Under the pieces are notes generated by a model. It ran no database searches, had not been told where the DNA came from, and saw only the letters and a program-made list of their open reading frames with translations. This document shows, piece by piece, positions 1-9,066 of a stretch of DNA of 64,000 bases. Made by a program: the position numbers and the translations under genes. The stretch covers positions 2,186,001 through 2,250,000 of the forward strand of contig NC_010001.1 of the NCBI RefSeq assembly GCF_000018685.1, in the 5' to 3' direction. The stretch is from Lachnoclostridium phytofermentans ISDg (lineage in GTDB: Bacteria; Bacillota; Clostridia; Lachnospirales; Lachnospiraceae). Positions within the stretch are counted from its first letter, which is position 1. Each line of letters opens with the position of its first letter.

Positions 1-3000
1 CACTGATCATCATATCTTGTAGAGGTATTTTGTTTGGATTCCCATCTGTGGTTTGATGCCATCGTAAGACCGTCATTAACGTTGTAAGCATAATTGCTTC
101 CATTAACGGAAGAAGCTCTGGTTGGCTTAAATAGTGCTATATCATCGCTTACTGCAATGATAACGGAAGCGGACAGTGAAATCTTGTCTTGTTTAAAACC
201 AACAGCAGTTAATTTCAAGGACTTCGTTGAATCACCAATGAGGAATGGACCTGTATACAGGGTACCATTCGTTGCGGAAGGCATGCTTCCATCAAGAGTA
301 TATTTTATTATATCAGCACCGGAGCAGACAATTGATACGGTCTGCATGGTATCGTATCTACCGGTTGGAACAGAAATAATCGGGGTCGGCAGAGGATTAC
401 AGTATTCTGCAACATTCTGGCGGAAACCTTCTGCATATTGTCCGCCTCCTGTGGTTGCACCCTGATGTCCTACTCCGCCGCCTGCTTCATTTACCACATG
501 GGAAATGCCGCCACCAGCAGATTTTTCGATATCATTCGTACCTAAGGATACAATACATGCATTGTGTATTTTAACTCCATCCTTATCCGGTACTTCGATA
601 GCACTATGAAGGTCTACATATCCGAGTGTATGAATAAATACATCGTATACGCCAAGTCCCCAGGCTTCATGATGCTCTACCTGATCAGCGACCTTGTATG
701 CTGCATATCCATTTACTGTACCATCCTTACTCATCCAATCAGATTGATAAGGGACATCATAAGGGAGCTCGTTCTGATAGAAGAACATTTTACCATAGTC
801 ACCGTTCCATAAGGTTTCATATTCCTGAAAATGTTCACAGAACAACCCGTAGACAGTAACATTATCACCATTTACGACAAGTCCGTTCTTAGCTACATTC
901 TTATCCCATGCTACTTCCTTACCATGGTCAGCTCGCCATATCCAGAAATGGTCACCGATTACGTTATTACTATTGATTTCAATACATTTGTTTACTTTTC
1001 CGATGAGATCTCCGCCAACACGGAAGAATAAATCACTTAATACAATCGGATTAGCGGAATTATCATTCGTATTCTTTGAAGCACCAATTCTTAGCATACT
1101 GTCAGAGCATCCGGATCCTGCATCAAAGATAATCCCTGATATTTTAACCCCCGGAACATCGGAGACATCAATGGCGATATTGGCGTTGGTAGGAACCAGA
1201 GTCGCTAGTCCCAGACCAAGTACAACAAAGTTTTCTTGAGTAATATTTATGGATTTATTAAGATAATAAATACCGGGTGTAAAAATAAGCCCCTTCTTAC
1301 CTGTTAGTCCGGCATTTATCATGTCTGCAGTATCAGAAGGCTTAGCGATGAAGCAGTCACTTACAGAAATGGATGTTCCGGAACCTATATTTCCATCGGA
1401 CCAGGAGGTACCGCTAGCATCTTTTCTGATAGAAGGAACAAAAATCTTATATTCGTCACTGTCCAGATATAGGAACGGTTTTTCACTTACAATAGGAGCC
1501 TCCGCTACAACAGTAACATTACCTGCGGTACTTCCTATCTGGCCGCTAGGAATGGTTCCTGTATCACCTACAAACACCATATTCCATTGACCACCGCTCC
1601 AATTACCCATATAAGTGTTTCTGGAGATCCACTGCTGTTGTCCACCGGCAGAGATGGTTCCGGATATTTTGCTGTCAGCAATGTATCCGCCGCTTGCCCA
1701 TCCTCCATCGTCCAATCGCAGATTGCCTTCAATGTTGATACGGCGCATCGGTGCTGCCTGAGCAACAGCCCACTGGGAATTGCCTGCAAAATTGATGTTT
1801 TCTACGGAACGCCAGAAATTACAGGTTGCATTATTGTTACCATTGCTATCCTTTAACCATTTTGCATCAACTAAAAGAGAGGACAAATTGGTATCGAGAG
1901 GAGTTTTTCCCAAACCGGAAACCTGAGTATAAAATCCGATATGAGGAATGATGTCTTGATAGGTTCCTGGTTTAAATAGAATTGCGTAACGGCCCTCGCC
2001 GAATTGAGCAGCTGGTCCTTCTTGAAGAGCGAAAATACGATCCATTTCTGCTTGGATTTTAGCGCTGTCATCATCAGGGCTGTAAATATATACATTAGGA
2101 CCAAACAAATATTTTTCAGCGCTCATTGGATCCGATGGGTTGCTTTCATATTTTTTATTAATTGCAATAACAATATAGTAATCACTAGACTTACCATTAT
2201 CGGTATAACTTAGTTTAGTAACAGGAGTTGCCCCGTTTATACAAGTTCCGGAGCTTATATCAGAAAAACGACTGTTAACCTTATAGATATTGTATCCGGT
2301 TGCACCTTGTACAGAATTCCATGTAATCAGATTACCTTTGGATTCGCTTCGAACTACTACATTCTGAGGAACAGTAAGGGGAGCATCGTTATCTTGATTA
2401 CCGTTATCGGGAGGGTTCCCATTCCCGGAAGAGTTTCCGTTATCGGAAGGGTTCTCATTACCGGAAGAAGATCCAGAATCAGAGGAGTGATCTTTATCAG
2501 TTGAGTCTGTCTGAGTATCCGAAAAAACAGGTGGAATTGTAACTTTCTTATTTATGGTTACATTATTCGGTTTGGAACCCTTGACGGTTACATTGTTAAC
2601 GTTTACGAGTAGATTATTAATAGAACCTTCATTATTAATTGTAGCTTTTTTATTGAGAGTAATCTGGTTGATTCTGGCACCGTTCTTAATGGTGATAACT
2701 GGATTACTTTTATCAGATGTGTTACCGGATACGACGATACGATCTACTTCGCCGCTAATATTAATTTTCCGGTCATTGGCTTTCACTTGGAGAGCTTTGA
2801 TTGAAGATGAGGCATCTATTGTAATAGGGCTCCCATTTTCAGTGACTATTAGGTTGGTCATACAGGTATTGAATAGATGAATAGCTTTGCTCGTTTTCAC
2901 ATCCAGACTTTTCATATTACCGTAGAGGTAGAGTTCTCCATTTATTACAGTTACGGAACTACTTTCATACGAAGAAGAGAATTTTAAAGAAACTGGAGCT

Positions 3001-3857
3001 TTTTCTTTTTTATCTACGATGATATTTGCAACTTTCGTGCTTCCAATGATATGTATTGAATTTTTTCCACCTCCACGAACAATTAATTGTCCGCTTATTT
3101 CTACATTATCAAGAGTTACATCACCGGAACCAACGCCTTCCGCGATGATCAGGTTACCATTAATCTGCATCTTCTTAAGTGTGATGTTACCAGTATTAAT
3201 GACAGCAGTTCCGGTTACTGATTTAGAATAAGTTCCGTCCTCGTTAAAATATTTTATTACAATTGAATCTATCATAGTGATAAATTCAGCACGAGTTACT
3301 GCTTTTTTAGGATGAAACGTATTGTCAGCATACGGCTTCATGATACCGTTTTTGATGGCTGATTTTACATAAGGTAAGGCTTCTTTCGAAATTGTTGAAG
3401 TGTCCTTAAAGGTTAGCTTCTCAGTAGACGCTGGGAGTGCAAAGGCCTTTCCAAGGAGGATTGCAAGATCTTGGCGGCTAAGCTTGCCTTTGGGATTAAT
3501 ATATCCATCCTTTGGTGTTATGATCCCGGCATACACGGCTTTCAGAACTGCGGTCTTTTGACTGCTTTTGCTGATATCCTTGATGGAAGAGGATGCTACT
3601 TTGGACTGATATCCCATAAGTCGCGCCAAGAACAATGCTGCATCTTCTAATGTAATTTCGGTATCTGGGTAGAATTTACTTTTCTGGTCAGGAATAACAC
3701 CATAATCACTCCATTTACTAATCACTGACTTTGCAGGATGTTTTTTCGTATCCGTGAAATCTTTAGCATGTACTGGAGCTGGGACCATAGAGAATATCAT
3801 GCCAATAATAATGAGAATTGAAATGATAGACTTTTCTTTTTTTCTGTTTCGTAACAT
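1..3857 (-). CDS. SLH-domain surface protein with GH55-like beta-helix (3' end outside window)
   Basis: Open on the minus strand from the ATG at 3857 to the window edge without a stop (at least 1285 codons); AGGAGGG lies just upstream of the start. A signal peptide (residues 1-32, ending near VHA) is followed by three S-layer homology repeats (about 35-205), a strand-rich region (205-440), a Ser/Gly/Asn/Asp linker (442-489), an Fn3-like domain (490-566), a long right-handed beta-helix resembling the GH55/pectate-lyase-superfamily proteins (586-1125), a chitobiase/hexosaminidase C-terminal-type repeat (1150-1210) and the start of an F5/8 type C (discoidin, CBM32-like) domain. SLH domains normally bind secondary cell-wall polymer, so the enzyme is probably cell-surface displayed. 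The substrate is unknown; beta-1,3-glucan is a family-based guess. Domain assignment is by eye. The C-terminus is not visible. Confidence 0.85.
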   Translation of the reverse strand, partial: MLRNRKKEKSIISILIIIGMIFSMVPAPVHAKDFTDTKKHPAKSVISKWSDYGVIPDQKSKFYPDTEITLEDAALFLARLMGYQSKVASSSIKDISKSSQKTAVLKAVYAGIITPKDGYINPKGKLSRQDLAILLGKAFALPASTEKLTFKDTSTISKEALPYVKSAIKNGIMKPYADNTFHPKKAVTRAEFITMIDSIVIKYFNEDGTYSKSVTGTAVINTGNITLKKMQINGNLIIAEGVGSGDVTLDNVEISGQLIVRGGGKNSIHIIGSTKVANIIVDKKEKAPVSLKFSSSYESSSVTVINGELYLYGNMKSLDVKTSKAIHLFNTCMTNLIVTENGSPITIDASSSIKALQVKANDRKINISGEVDRIVVSGNTSDKSNPVITIKNGARINQITLNKKATINNEGSINNLLVNVNNVTVKGSKPNNVTINKKVTIPPVFSDTQTDSTDKDHSSDSGSSSGNENPSDNGNSSGNGNPPDNGNQDNDAPLTVPQNVVVRSESKGNLITWNSVQGATGYNIYKVNSRFSDISSGTCINGATPVTKLSYTDNGKSSDYYIVIAINKKYESNPSDPMSAEKYLFGPNVYIYSPDDDSAKIQAEMDRIFALQEGPAAQFGEGRYAILFKPGTYQDIIPHIGFYTQVSGLGKTPLDTNLSSLLVDAKWLKDSNGNNNATCNFWRSVENINFAGNSQWAVAQAAPMRRINIEGNLRLDDGGWASGGYIADSKISGTISAGGQQQWISRNTYMGNWSGGQWNMVFVGDTGTIPSGQIGSTAGNVTVVAEAPIVSEKPFLYLDSDEYKIFVPSIRKDASGTSWSDGNIGSGTSISVSDCFIAKPSDTADMINAGLTGKKGLIFTPGIYYLNKSINITQENFVVLGLGLATLVPTNANIAIDVSDVPGVKISGIIFDAGSGCSDSMLRIGASKNTNDNSANPIVLSDLFFRVGGDLIGKVNKCIEINSNNVIGDHFWIWRADHGKEVAWDKNVAKNGLVVNGDNVTVYGLFCEHFQEYETLWNGDYGKMFFYQNELPYDVPYQSDWMSKDGTVNGYAAYKVADQVEHHEAWGLGVYDVFIHTLGYVDLHSAIEVPDKDGVKIHNACIVSLGTNDIEKSAGGGISHVVNEAGGGVGHQGATTGGGQYAEGFRQNVAEYCNPLPTPIISVPTGRYDTMQTVSIVCSGADIIKYTLDGSMPSATNGTLYTGPFLIGDSTKSLKLTAVGFKQDKISLSASVIIAVSDDIALFKPTRASSVNGSNYAYNVNDGLTMASNHRWESKQNTSTRYDDQ

Positions 3858-4237
3858 AATTCCCTCCTATTAGTTTTTGATTATATCCTGATCATTAGGA
3901 TATCGTGTTTGCTATACTTCCATACAAAAATTCCTTCTCACCCCCTTGATGCATTATATTGCCAATTTAAATGCTACCATAAATTACTTTTATTAAAAAT
4001 GTCTTTATCTTACTTTGTAATGCCTATATCTTACTTGCTTAAAATTGTATGTAATCAGGTTTATGGAGGACATATGAATTTTCAATACAATATAAATAGG
4101 TAATTGCGAAACAGCCTCTAATTTTTAATTAATATAAGAAAAGTAAGAAAGTCATTTAATTTTTTATAACGCGAGATAATGCAATAATTTTAATTTTTAA
4201 GGTGGACTTCGTTCATCGCTTCTTTCGCTTATACTAC
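3858..4237. other. Intergenic stretch, no gene seen
   Basis: About 380 AT-rich bases upstream of the SLH protein gene. No credible ORF with a ribosome binding site and no recognisable RNA motif. It presumably holds the promoter of the minus-strand surface-protein gene, but I could not pick a convincing -35/-10 pair. Confidence 0.5.
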
Positions 4238-4279
4238 GAAAAAACAAGGCACTCTACGTTTAACTTCGTAAAGTGCCTT
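4238..4279 (-). terminator. Intrinsic terminator of the DUF6512-like gene
   Basis: Inverted repeat with arms at 4246-4254 and 4271-4279 (AAGGCACT/AGTGCCTT cores, extended by a TACG/CGTA pairing). Read on the minus strand it is followed by a run of six T. It lies directly downstream of the minus-strand gene ending at 4317. Confidence 0.85.
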
Positions 4280-4316
4280 GCTACGATTTATGGATTTCAA
4301 TATTAAACTGATCCTG

Positions 4317-4892
4317 TTAGATTCCATATTTCCCAGTCACCGAATCTTTGAACAAGGGAAAAAGAGGTGGAGCAAAGGTGAAGACAGTGAATGTGACAGC
4401 CAACAGAATTAGTATTGCAACAGAAATATATAAGCAATATTGACTGAATCTCGCATATTTGTACACATGAAGTGCCAAGCCTTGAGCTACAGCAATACCA
4501 AGAAACAGTGAAAAAATATCAAGTATAAGTGATTCAATTCCCAATGCCCCTGTGTAGGTGTAATAAAAGCACAGAACTACCAATGGACATATCAATTCCG
4601 CTACTGTACACGAAGTAAACCATTGACTAGCAGAGATGTTATTTTTTTTGCCAAGGATAATATACCCTGCAATCCACCAGATGAGCATAGGCCAGAAAGT
4701 TAATTTTAAATGCTCCCACACGCTTTCATTGATTGGTGCAAAAATTCCTACAATTAACGAGTTGCCTGACCATTCATAAATATAGTGCATGAAGAAACCA
4801 ATGATGAAGAGTATAGGAATGCCTAAAAGAATCCAGTTCTGAGGGGAATTTTTTGAAGTTGTGACTGAAGATTTGGACACGTCCAACCACAT
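4317..4892 (-). CDS. DUF6512-like integral membrane protein
   Basis: A roughly 190-residue hydrophobic protein with about six membrane segments and a conserved-looking stretch near residues 50-60 (APINESVWEHLKL) that I associate with the DUF6512 family of Firmicute membrane proteins of unknown function. The start is uncertain. The first ATG (4892) has its AAGG too close; an in-frame TTG (4886) or GTG (4880) is better spaced from AAAGGATG, which would shorten the protein by two to four residues. It is transcribed alone and has its own terminator. No catalytic motif is visible. Confidence 0.7.
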   Translation of the reverse strand: MWLDVSKSSVTTSKNSPQNWILLGIPILFIIGFFMHYIYEWSGNSLIVGIFAPINESVWEHLKLTFWPMLIWWIAGYIILGKKNNISASQWFTSCTVAELICPLVVLCFYYTYTGALGIESLILDIFSLFLGIAVAQGLALHVYKYARFSQYCLYISVAILILLAVTFTVFTFAPPLFPLFKDSVTGKYGI

Positions 4893-5210
4893 CCTTTATA
4901 AGTTTACTAAAGTATATGTTAAAATGGCTTGACACTATGATTTTAAAATATAAGAATAGAAAGGCGGAATAATATGAATCTATCATGATGGAGAAGCATT
5001 GCGGCATGGGTATCGGTGTAAAACCGTTTCTTTGGGCGATATGCAGGTGATTTTTTGATTGGCAAGCACTACACAACGCTTTGTGTTTTCTAATAAAACG
5101 TTCTGCGGTGAATGTGGCTGCAAGCTAAGCTATTAATCTTTAACCGACTGAGTTGTATGAATGTTAGAAGATATTTTTATAGCTGTCTGTGTAAAATACC
5201 AATGACTAAT
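4893..5210. other. Intergenic stretch, no supported gene
   Basis: No ORF with a plausible ribosome binding site. Near 5070-5135 the plus strand could encode a short Cys-rich tail (residues FCGECGCKL before a stop), perhaps a scrap of a zinc-ribbon protein, but it is too short to assign. Confidence 0.3.
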
Positions 5211-6206
5211 TTAGACAACGTACATGATTTTGTTCTTTGGGAAATGTTTTGTAATTTCAAATCTTAATAGTTCTTCTCCTTTATCTCTTGTAATAGAATT
5301 GTAGCAATATTTTCCACGCCCTCTGCCTGTCATTATATCTTTATTGTATAAGTCAATAGCATTTGGGAAAGCTTCAGCATTAATCATTCTATGAACATAA
5401 CTGTATGTCATAAAAATCACTTCAAAAAACACCTCATTCTTAACCTTTTGAGACAGAGTATCAGCCAGGATATTAAATAATTCTTTATATAAAGCTTCCC
5501 AATTTTCCAATAAAATCACAGGAGCTACTAATATACCAATTTTGTACCCGGCTTCTTTTAAGCTATTTAATGCTTTTACTCTGTTTATCAGAGAAGACGT
5601 ACCGAATTCAACTTTCTTAATAATTTCCTGTGGATTGACGCTCATTCTGATGATTGTCCTGCCTTTGTGTTCGAGATTTAATAATGAATCTACCATATCA
5701 AATTTAGTAGGAAGAGTTATATATCCTCGTTCATTTTTCCCAAAATTCTCTATTGTCCATTCAAGGTTACCGGTAATAGTATTTTCAAGAACCAAGTCAC
5801 TATTACTGCCTATTTCAAACGTCAGTTCTGTGCTACTGTGATTTGAAGATTTAATTAGTTTGCCTAGCATTTGTTCTCTATTTACGAAAAGTCGCAGATA
5901 TGAACATTTATTGTAATTACACACTAAATAGCAGTAAAGACACATAGCACTACATCCTGAAGATGTATATGGTACTAAAAAATCAGAGGTTTTTGAATTT
6001 GGTACATATTTGTGAGTTTTTCTAATTCCAATCACAAGATTCTGCTTCATTCTGGCAAACTCACAGTTCGGATTACTTCTTAGCTCGGGAATATTGTTGT
6101 GATTTTCAATTTTTACCCATTCAGCTGATTTGTATTTTTCATAAAGACTTTTGCCAAGCGTATAATTTAATGATTCTTCTTCGTAGTAAATAATATTTGG
6201 AATCAA
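5211..6206 (-). CDS. splB: Spore photoproduct lyase (radical SAM)
   Basis: 331 residues, close to the usual length of the family. Repairs 5-thyminyl-5,6-dihydrothymine in germinating spores using S-adenosylmethionine and a [4Fe-4S] cluster. The cluster motif CX3CX2C is at Cys85, Cys89 and Cys92, followed by the typical YCYLVCNYNKC stretch and the conserved EIGSNSDLVLEN region (131-142). The start is TTG at 6206, chosen because a full AGGAGGTG (6211-6218) sits at correct distance; no ATG fits. Monocistronic by appearance. The additional catalytic cysteine known from Bacillus (Cys141) has no obvious counterpart at the equivalent place (see findings). It implies a spore-forming host. Confidence 0.92.
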   Translation of the reverse strand: MIPNIIYYEEESLNYTLGKSLYEKYKSAEWVKIENHNNIPELRSNPNCEFARMKQNLVIGIRKTHKYVPNSKTSDFLVPYTSSGCSAMCLYCYLVCNYNKCSYLRLFVNREQMLGKLIKSSNHSSTELTFEIGSNSDLVLENTITGNLEWTIENFGKNERGYITLPTKFDMVDSLLNLEHKGRTIIRMSVNPQEIIKKVEFGTSSLINRVKALNSLKEAGYKIGILVAPVILLENWEALYKELFNILADTLSQKVKNEVFFEVIFMTYSYVHRMINAEAFPNAIDLYNKDIMTGRGRGKYCYNSITRDKGEELLRFEITKHFPKNKIMYVV

Positions 6207-6308
6207 TAATTCACCTCCTATTTTTAGTTAGTGTGTCATTTTTATCTATAAATATGCTTGACTTAAATTATAATAAAAAATGTATTTTAGAGCAAACTAA
6301 TATCGGAG

Positions 6309-6749
6309 GTGTTTATTATAAATGGAAATGTTGAATTTTTAAATTATATTCATCAAAATGCAGAAATGGGCAAAGATACAATAAATCAATTAATTGGAAT
6401 TTCGCAAGATGAAGAGTATAAAAAAATGCTCCGGTCTCAGTTGCAAGAGTATAATATGATTTATGATAGTACAGATAAAAAATTGAAGGAACTTAATAAA
6501 GAAGCCAAGGATATCAATGCTTTCTCAAAGGTTTCCACTTATGTTATGGTTAATTTTAAAACACTGACGAATAAATCTCCTTCTCATATTTCTGAGATGT
6601 TAATTCAAGGGAGTACTATGGGCATTATAGATATAACAAAGAAGTTAAAAGAATACGCTGATGCAGACGAAGAAATACTTGCCCTGGCAAATAAACTATT
6701 GCAACTTGAACAAAATAATGTGGAAGAATGCAAAAAGTATCTTCAATGA
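6309..6749 (+). CDS. Small helical protein, uncertain start or frameshift
   Basis: The open frame runs from GTG 6309 to 6749 and would give a 146-residue, strongly alpha-helical protein, possibly a four-helix bundle of the ferritin-like/spore coat CotF sort; I do not recognise the family firmly. The start is problematic: GGAGG at 6305-6309 overlaps the GTG, while the ATG it should serve (6322) is in another frame that stops after six codons, at TAA 6340. In-frame ATT (6315) or ATA (6318) are spaced correctly but are rare starts. One missing T in the T5 run at 6336-6340 would join the ATG to the long frame. It may be a recent frameshift pseudogene or use an unusual start. Confidence 0.6.
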   Translation: MFIINGNVEFLNYIHQNAEMGKDTINQLIGISQDEEYKKMLRSQLQEYNMIYDSTDKKLKELNKEAKDINAFSKVSTYVMVNFKTLTNKSPSHISEMLIQGSTMGIIDITKKLKEYADADEEILALANKLLQLEQNNVEECKKYLQ

Positions 6750-6856
6750 AATGATTTTATGAAGAGTGATTTAATTAAGAAAGTATATGGAATCTGCGAT
6801 AAGTATAACGTTATATTAAAGGGAAATATTAAAAATTGCGGCAATTTACTTGTATA

Positions 6857-7663
6857 TTATTTGCCCACTATTGCAAAAGTACATTGTTCTATTATGATTT
6901 GCAGCTGTTCTATAAATAGTTGTTGAATTAAAGGCTCATTTCCAAGACCTGATAGAACACAGTCTACTTTGAAACCAGCTATAGTTAAAACAGAATATAA
7001 AGATTCTTGATGCTTGCCGGCCATGTCGTGAAAGACATGATAACCTGCAAGCATTAATAATGGAACTAAACGTATATATTTTATATCTCTTTTATGTAAT
7101 GTGGCAATAAAGTCTTCTATATCTGAAAGAAAGTCAAGAGTTAAAACAAAATAATTTATGTGATGATTTTTATGAAAATATGTCTCAAGTTCATTGTAAT
7201 AAGTACTTGATGAGTGGGAACTACCATGCCCTAAGAATACAATAACCTCATCATTATGGTGAATTGGATATAGGGTTGCAAGTGACGAGGTAATGGATTC
7301 ATAGCATTCCTTCGTAGCCAGTAATGGTGTACAAATGTTAATCTCATGAAATAAATGTTGATAATCAGCTAGAGTTTGTTGCATTTTAAGAAAGCTATGA
7401 CCAGGTAGGAGAAATGTTGGTAGGATATAAAGTGTAGTTATTTTATTATAATGTAGCTGCTCTAATACGTGAAAGAGAAAAGGAAAAACCGTAGAATCCT
7501 TATCCTGAGCATGGCTAATGATTGCCGGATATACAGCGTAATCCTGAAAGGCTGATTCTAATTGTTTTTGCAGTCTCATGACAAAGTTATTATCAGTTCT
7601 TAAAGAACTTGCGCCATAACTTACAATTAAAATTGCTTTCTTTTGTTGATTTAGGTTATTCAT
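6857..7663 (-). CDS. cbiK: Anaerobic sirohydrochlorin cobaltochelatase CbiK
   Basis: 268 residues, typical of CbiK. Inserts a divalent metal (Co2+ for corrins, possibly Fe2+ for siroheme) into sirohydrochlorin in the cytoplasm. The two metal/proton-handling histidines of the family are present: His146 in FLGHGSSH and His209 in AGYHVFHDMAG. The N-terminus has the class II chelatase beginning (ILIVSYGASS). It lies at the edge of the siroheme/sulfite block and is separated from the exporter gene by a terminator and a tandem-repeat stretch, so it is probably its own transcript. No other sirohydrochlorin chelatase is visible nearby, and the SirC homologue here is the short dehydrogenase-only type, so CbiK is the best candidate for iron insertion too (inference). 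Confidence 0.9.
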   Translation of the reverse strand: MNNLNQQKKAILIVSYGASSLRTDNNFVMRLQKQLESAFQDYAVYPAIISHAQDKDSTVFPFLFHVLEQLHYNKITTLYILPTFLLPGHSFLKMQQTLADYQHLFHEINICTPLLATKECYESITSSLATLYPIHHNDEVIVFLGHGSSHSSSTYYNELETYFHKNHHINYFVLTLDFLSDIEDFIATLHKRDIKYIRLVPLLMLAGYHVFHDMAGKHQESLYSVLTIAGFKVDCVLSGLGNEPLIQQLFIEQLQIIIEQCTFAIVGK

Positions 7664-7738
7664 AGTGATTAGGCTCCTTTACTACTAAAATAAATTGAAA
7701 GTTGACTATAAGCTACAACTTAAATAATTTTGATTATT

Positions 7739-7846
7739 AAGTTAAAAAAGAATTATTTACAAGTTAAAAAAAATTGTTTCTAGTCTAAAAAAGTAATATT
7801 TCTAAGCTGAATAAAGACATATTTCTAAGCTAAAAAAAGACATTTT
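7739..7846. repeat. Degenerate 21-23 bp tandem repeat, five units
   Basis: Five consecutive units of roughly AAGTTAAAAAAGAATTATTT (7739, 7761, 7782, 7804, 7827), drifting towards AAGCTAAAAAAAGACATTTT. The last unit merges with the terminator arm. Function unknown. Confidence 0.6.
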
Positions 7847-7917
7847 AATGCAAGCTGCATGATATTATAATTTTATATGATAATAGGGTATCAGACAAAG
7901 AACATTAAAATGTCTTT
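7832..7917 (-). terminator. Long-loop terminator of the YeiH gene
   Basis: A 15-bp perfect inverted repeat (AAAGACATTTTAATG at 7836-7850 with CATTAAAATGTCTTT at 7903-7917) surrounds a 52-base loop that can itself fold. On the minus strand it ends in seven T. It lies immediately after the minus-strand exporter gene. Confidence 0.75.
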
Positions 7918-7933
7918 CTTAGTATTAATTATG

Positions 7934-8968
7934 TTAGCCAATAAATCCTTTAAATAAATGAATAAATATCATAGAGGAAGTAGCAACAGCTAACCAAGTA
8001 CATCCACCAAGAATAATTGGCCTAATTCCTTTTGTTAATAATTCTTTAAATTTAATCTTAAATCCCACCCCTGCTAATGCTATGGTAATAAATAATTTAT
8101 AACCGGTTTTTAAGTACTTGTCTAGTCCTTTAACTAAGTCGAATAAACCGACTGTGTTTAAAACTGCCATGATTAAAAAGCCAAGGATAAACCAAGGGAA
8201 TACTTTTAGTACAGTTTTTGAAATACTTGTTTGTTCTGCATTTGCAGCATTATTCTTAGATTGCTGACGAATTGTGATTACAGTGAAGATAACTGCTAAT
8301 GCAATGAGCATAGTAGTACGAGTAAGTTTAACTGTAATTGCAAGGTTTAAGTCTAAACCGTTTATTGCATTATATGTAGCTTCCGATGCTGCAACACTTG
8401 AGGTATCATTGATTGCAGTGCCTGCAAGGAAGCCAAATTGATTCGGAGTTAAATTAAGTGCACCTGCTAAGTATGGGTATAATAGGGCCGCCAAAATATC
8501 AAAAAGAAAGATCGCTGTCATCGCGTAAGCAATCTCAGTTTCCTTTGCTTTAATAATAGAGGCGAGAGTGGCAATAGCAGTTCCGCCACAGATACAAGTT
8601 CCTCCACCAACTAAAGTACAAGTATTCCAAGATTGTTTTAATTGTTTACCTACTAAATATGCTACGGTAAAGGATAAGCAAATATTAATAATGATTAATG
8701 GAAGAGCTTTCGCACCAAATCCTAAGATTTGAGTGAAGTTAAGTGTTCCACCTGCAAGGATGATACCTAAGTTAAGGCACTTTTTACCCGCAAAGGTTGT
8801 ACCTTTTTTAAAGTCCTTGTCTATGTTTGGTAAAATATTAACAAGAAGCATACCGATAAATAGACCAATCATTGGAGCACCTATAATATTTTGAAGTTTA
8901 CCAAGGTAAGTTGCTATGATTGCAATAACAATGCAAGTTCCAACTGCTAAGTATGATTTTTTGTTCAT
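7934..8968 (-). CDS. YeiH-family putative sulfate/sulfite exporter
   Basis: 344 residues with about ten membrane helices, matching the PSE/UPF0324 (YeiH) family. The family signature is visible: LGIILAGGTLNF near residue 70 and the Cys/Gly-rich GGGTCICGGTAIA near 120-135. YeiH proteins are predicted exporters of sulfur oxyanions and in enterobacteria lie next to a LysR gene (yeiE). Here the gene follows the sulfite reductase gene on the same strand, which supports export or detoxification of sulfite or a related anion. Transport substrate is an inference; no biochemistry follows from sequence. A hairpin (9022-9055) between it and the reductase gene may modulate read-through. Confidence 0.85.
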   Translation of the reverse strand: MNKKSYLAVGTCIVIAIIATYLGKLQNIIGAPMIGLFIGMLLVNILPNIDKDFKKGTTFAGKKCLNLGIILAGGTLNFTQILGFGAKALPLIIINICLSFTVAYLVGKQLKQSWNTCTLVGGGTCICGGTAIATLASIIKAKETEIAYAMTAIFLFDILAALLYPYLAGALNLTPNQFGFLAGTAINDTSSVAASEATYNAINGLDLNLAITVKLTRTTMLIALAVIFTVITIRQQSKNNAANAEQTSISKTVLKVFPWFILGFLIMAVLNTVGLFDLVKGLDKYLKTGYKLFITIALAGVGFKIKFKELLTKGIRPIILGGCTWLAVATSSMIFIHLFKGFIG

Positions 8969-9021
8969 AATGTGTATTTTCCCTTCTATACTGTGAATTA
9001 TTTAACAATACAACCCGAAAT

Positions 9022-9055
9022 AATAACCGAGTAGAGTGAAACTCTATCGGTTATT
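9022..9055 (-). terminator. Hairpin between sulfite reductase and exporter genes
   Basis: Near-perfect inverted repeat, arms AATAACCGA-TAGAGT and ACTCTA-TCGGTTATT around a GAA loop. U-rich but not a pure T run on the minus strand, so it could be a partial terminator that lowers exporter expression, or an mRNA-stabilising stem. Confidence 0.6.
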
Positions 9056-9066
9056 AAAAGCCTATA

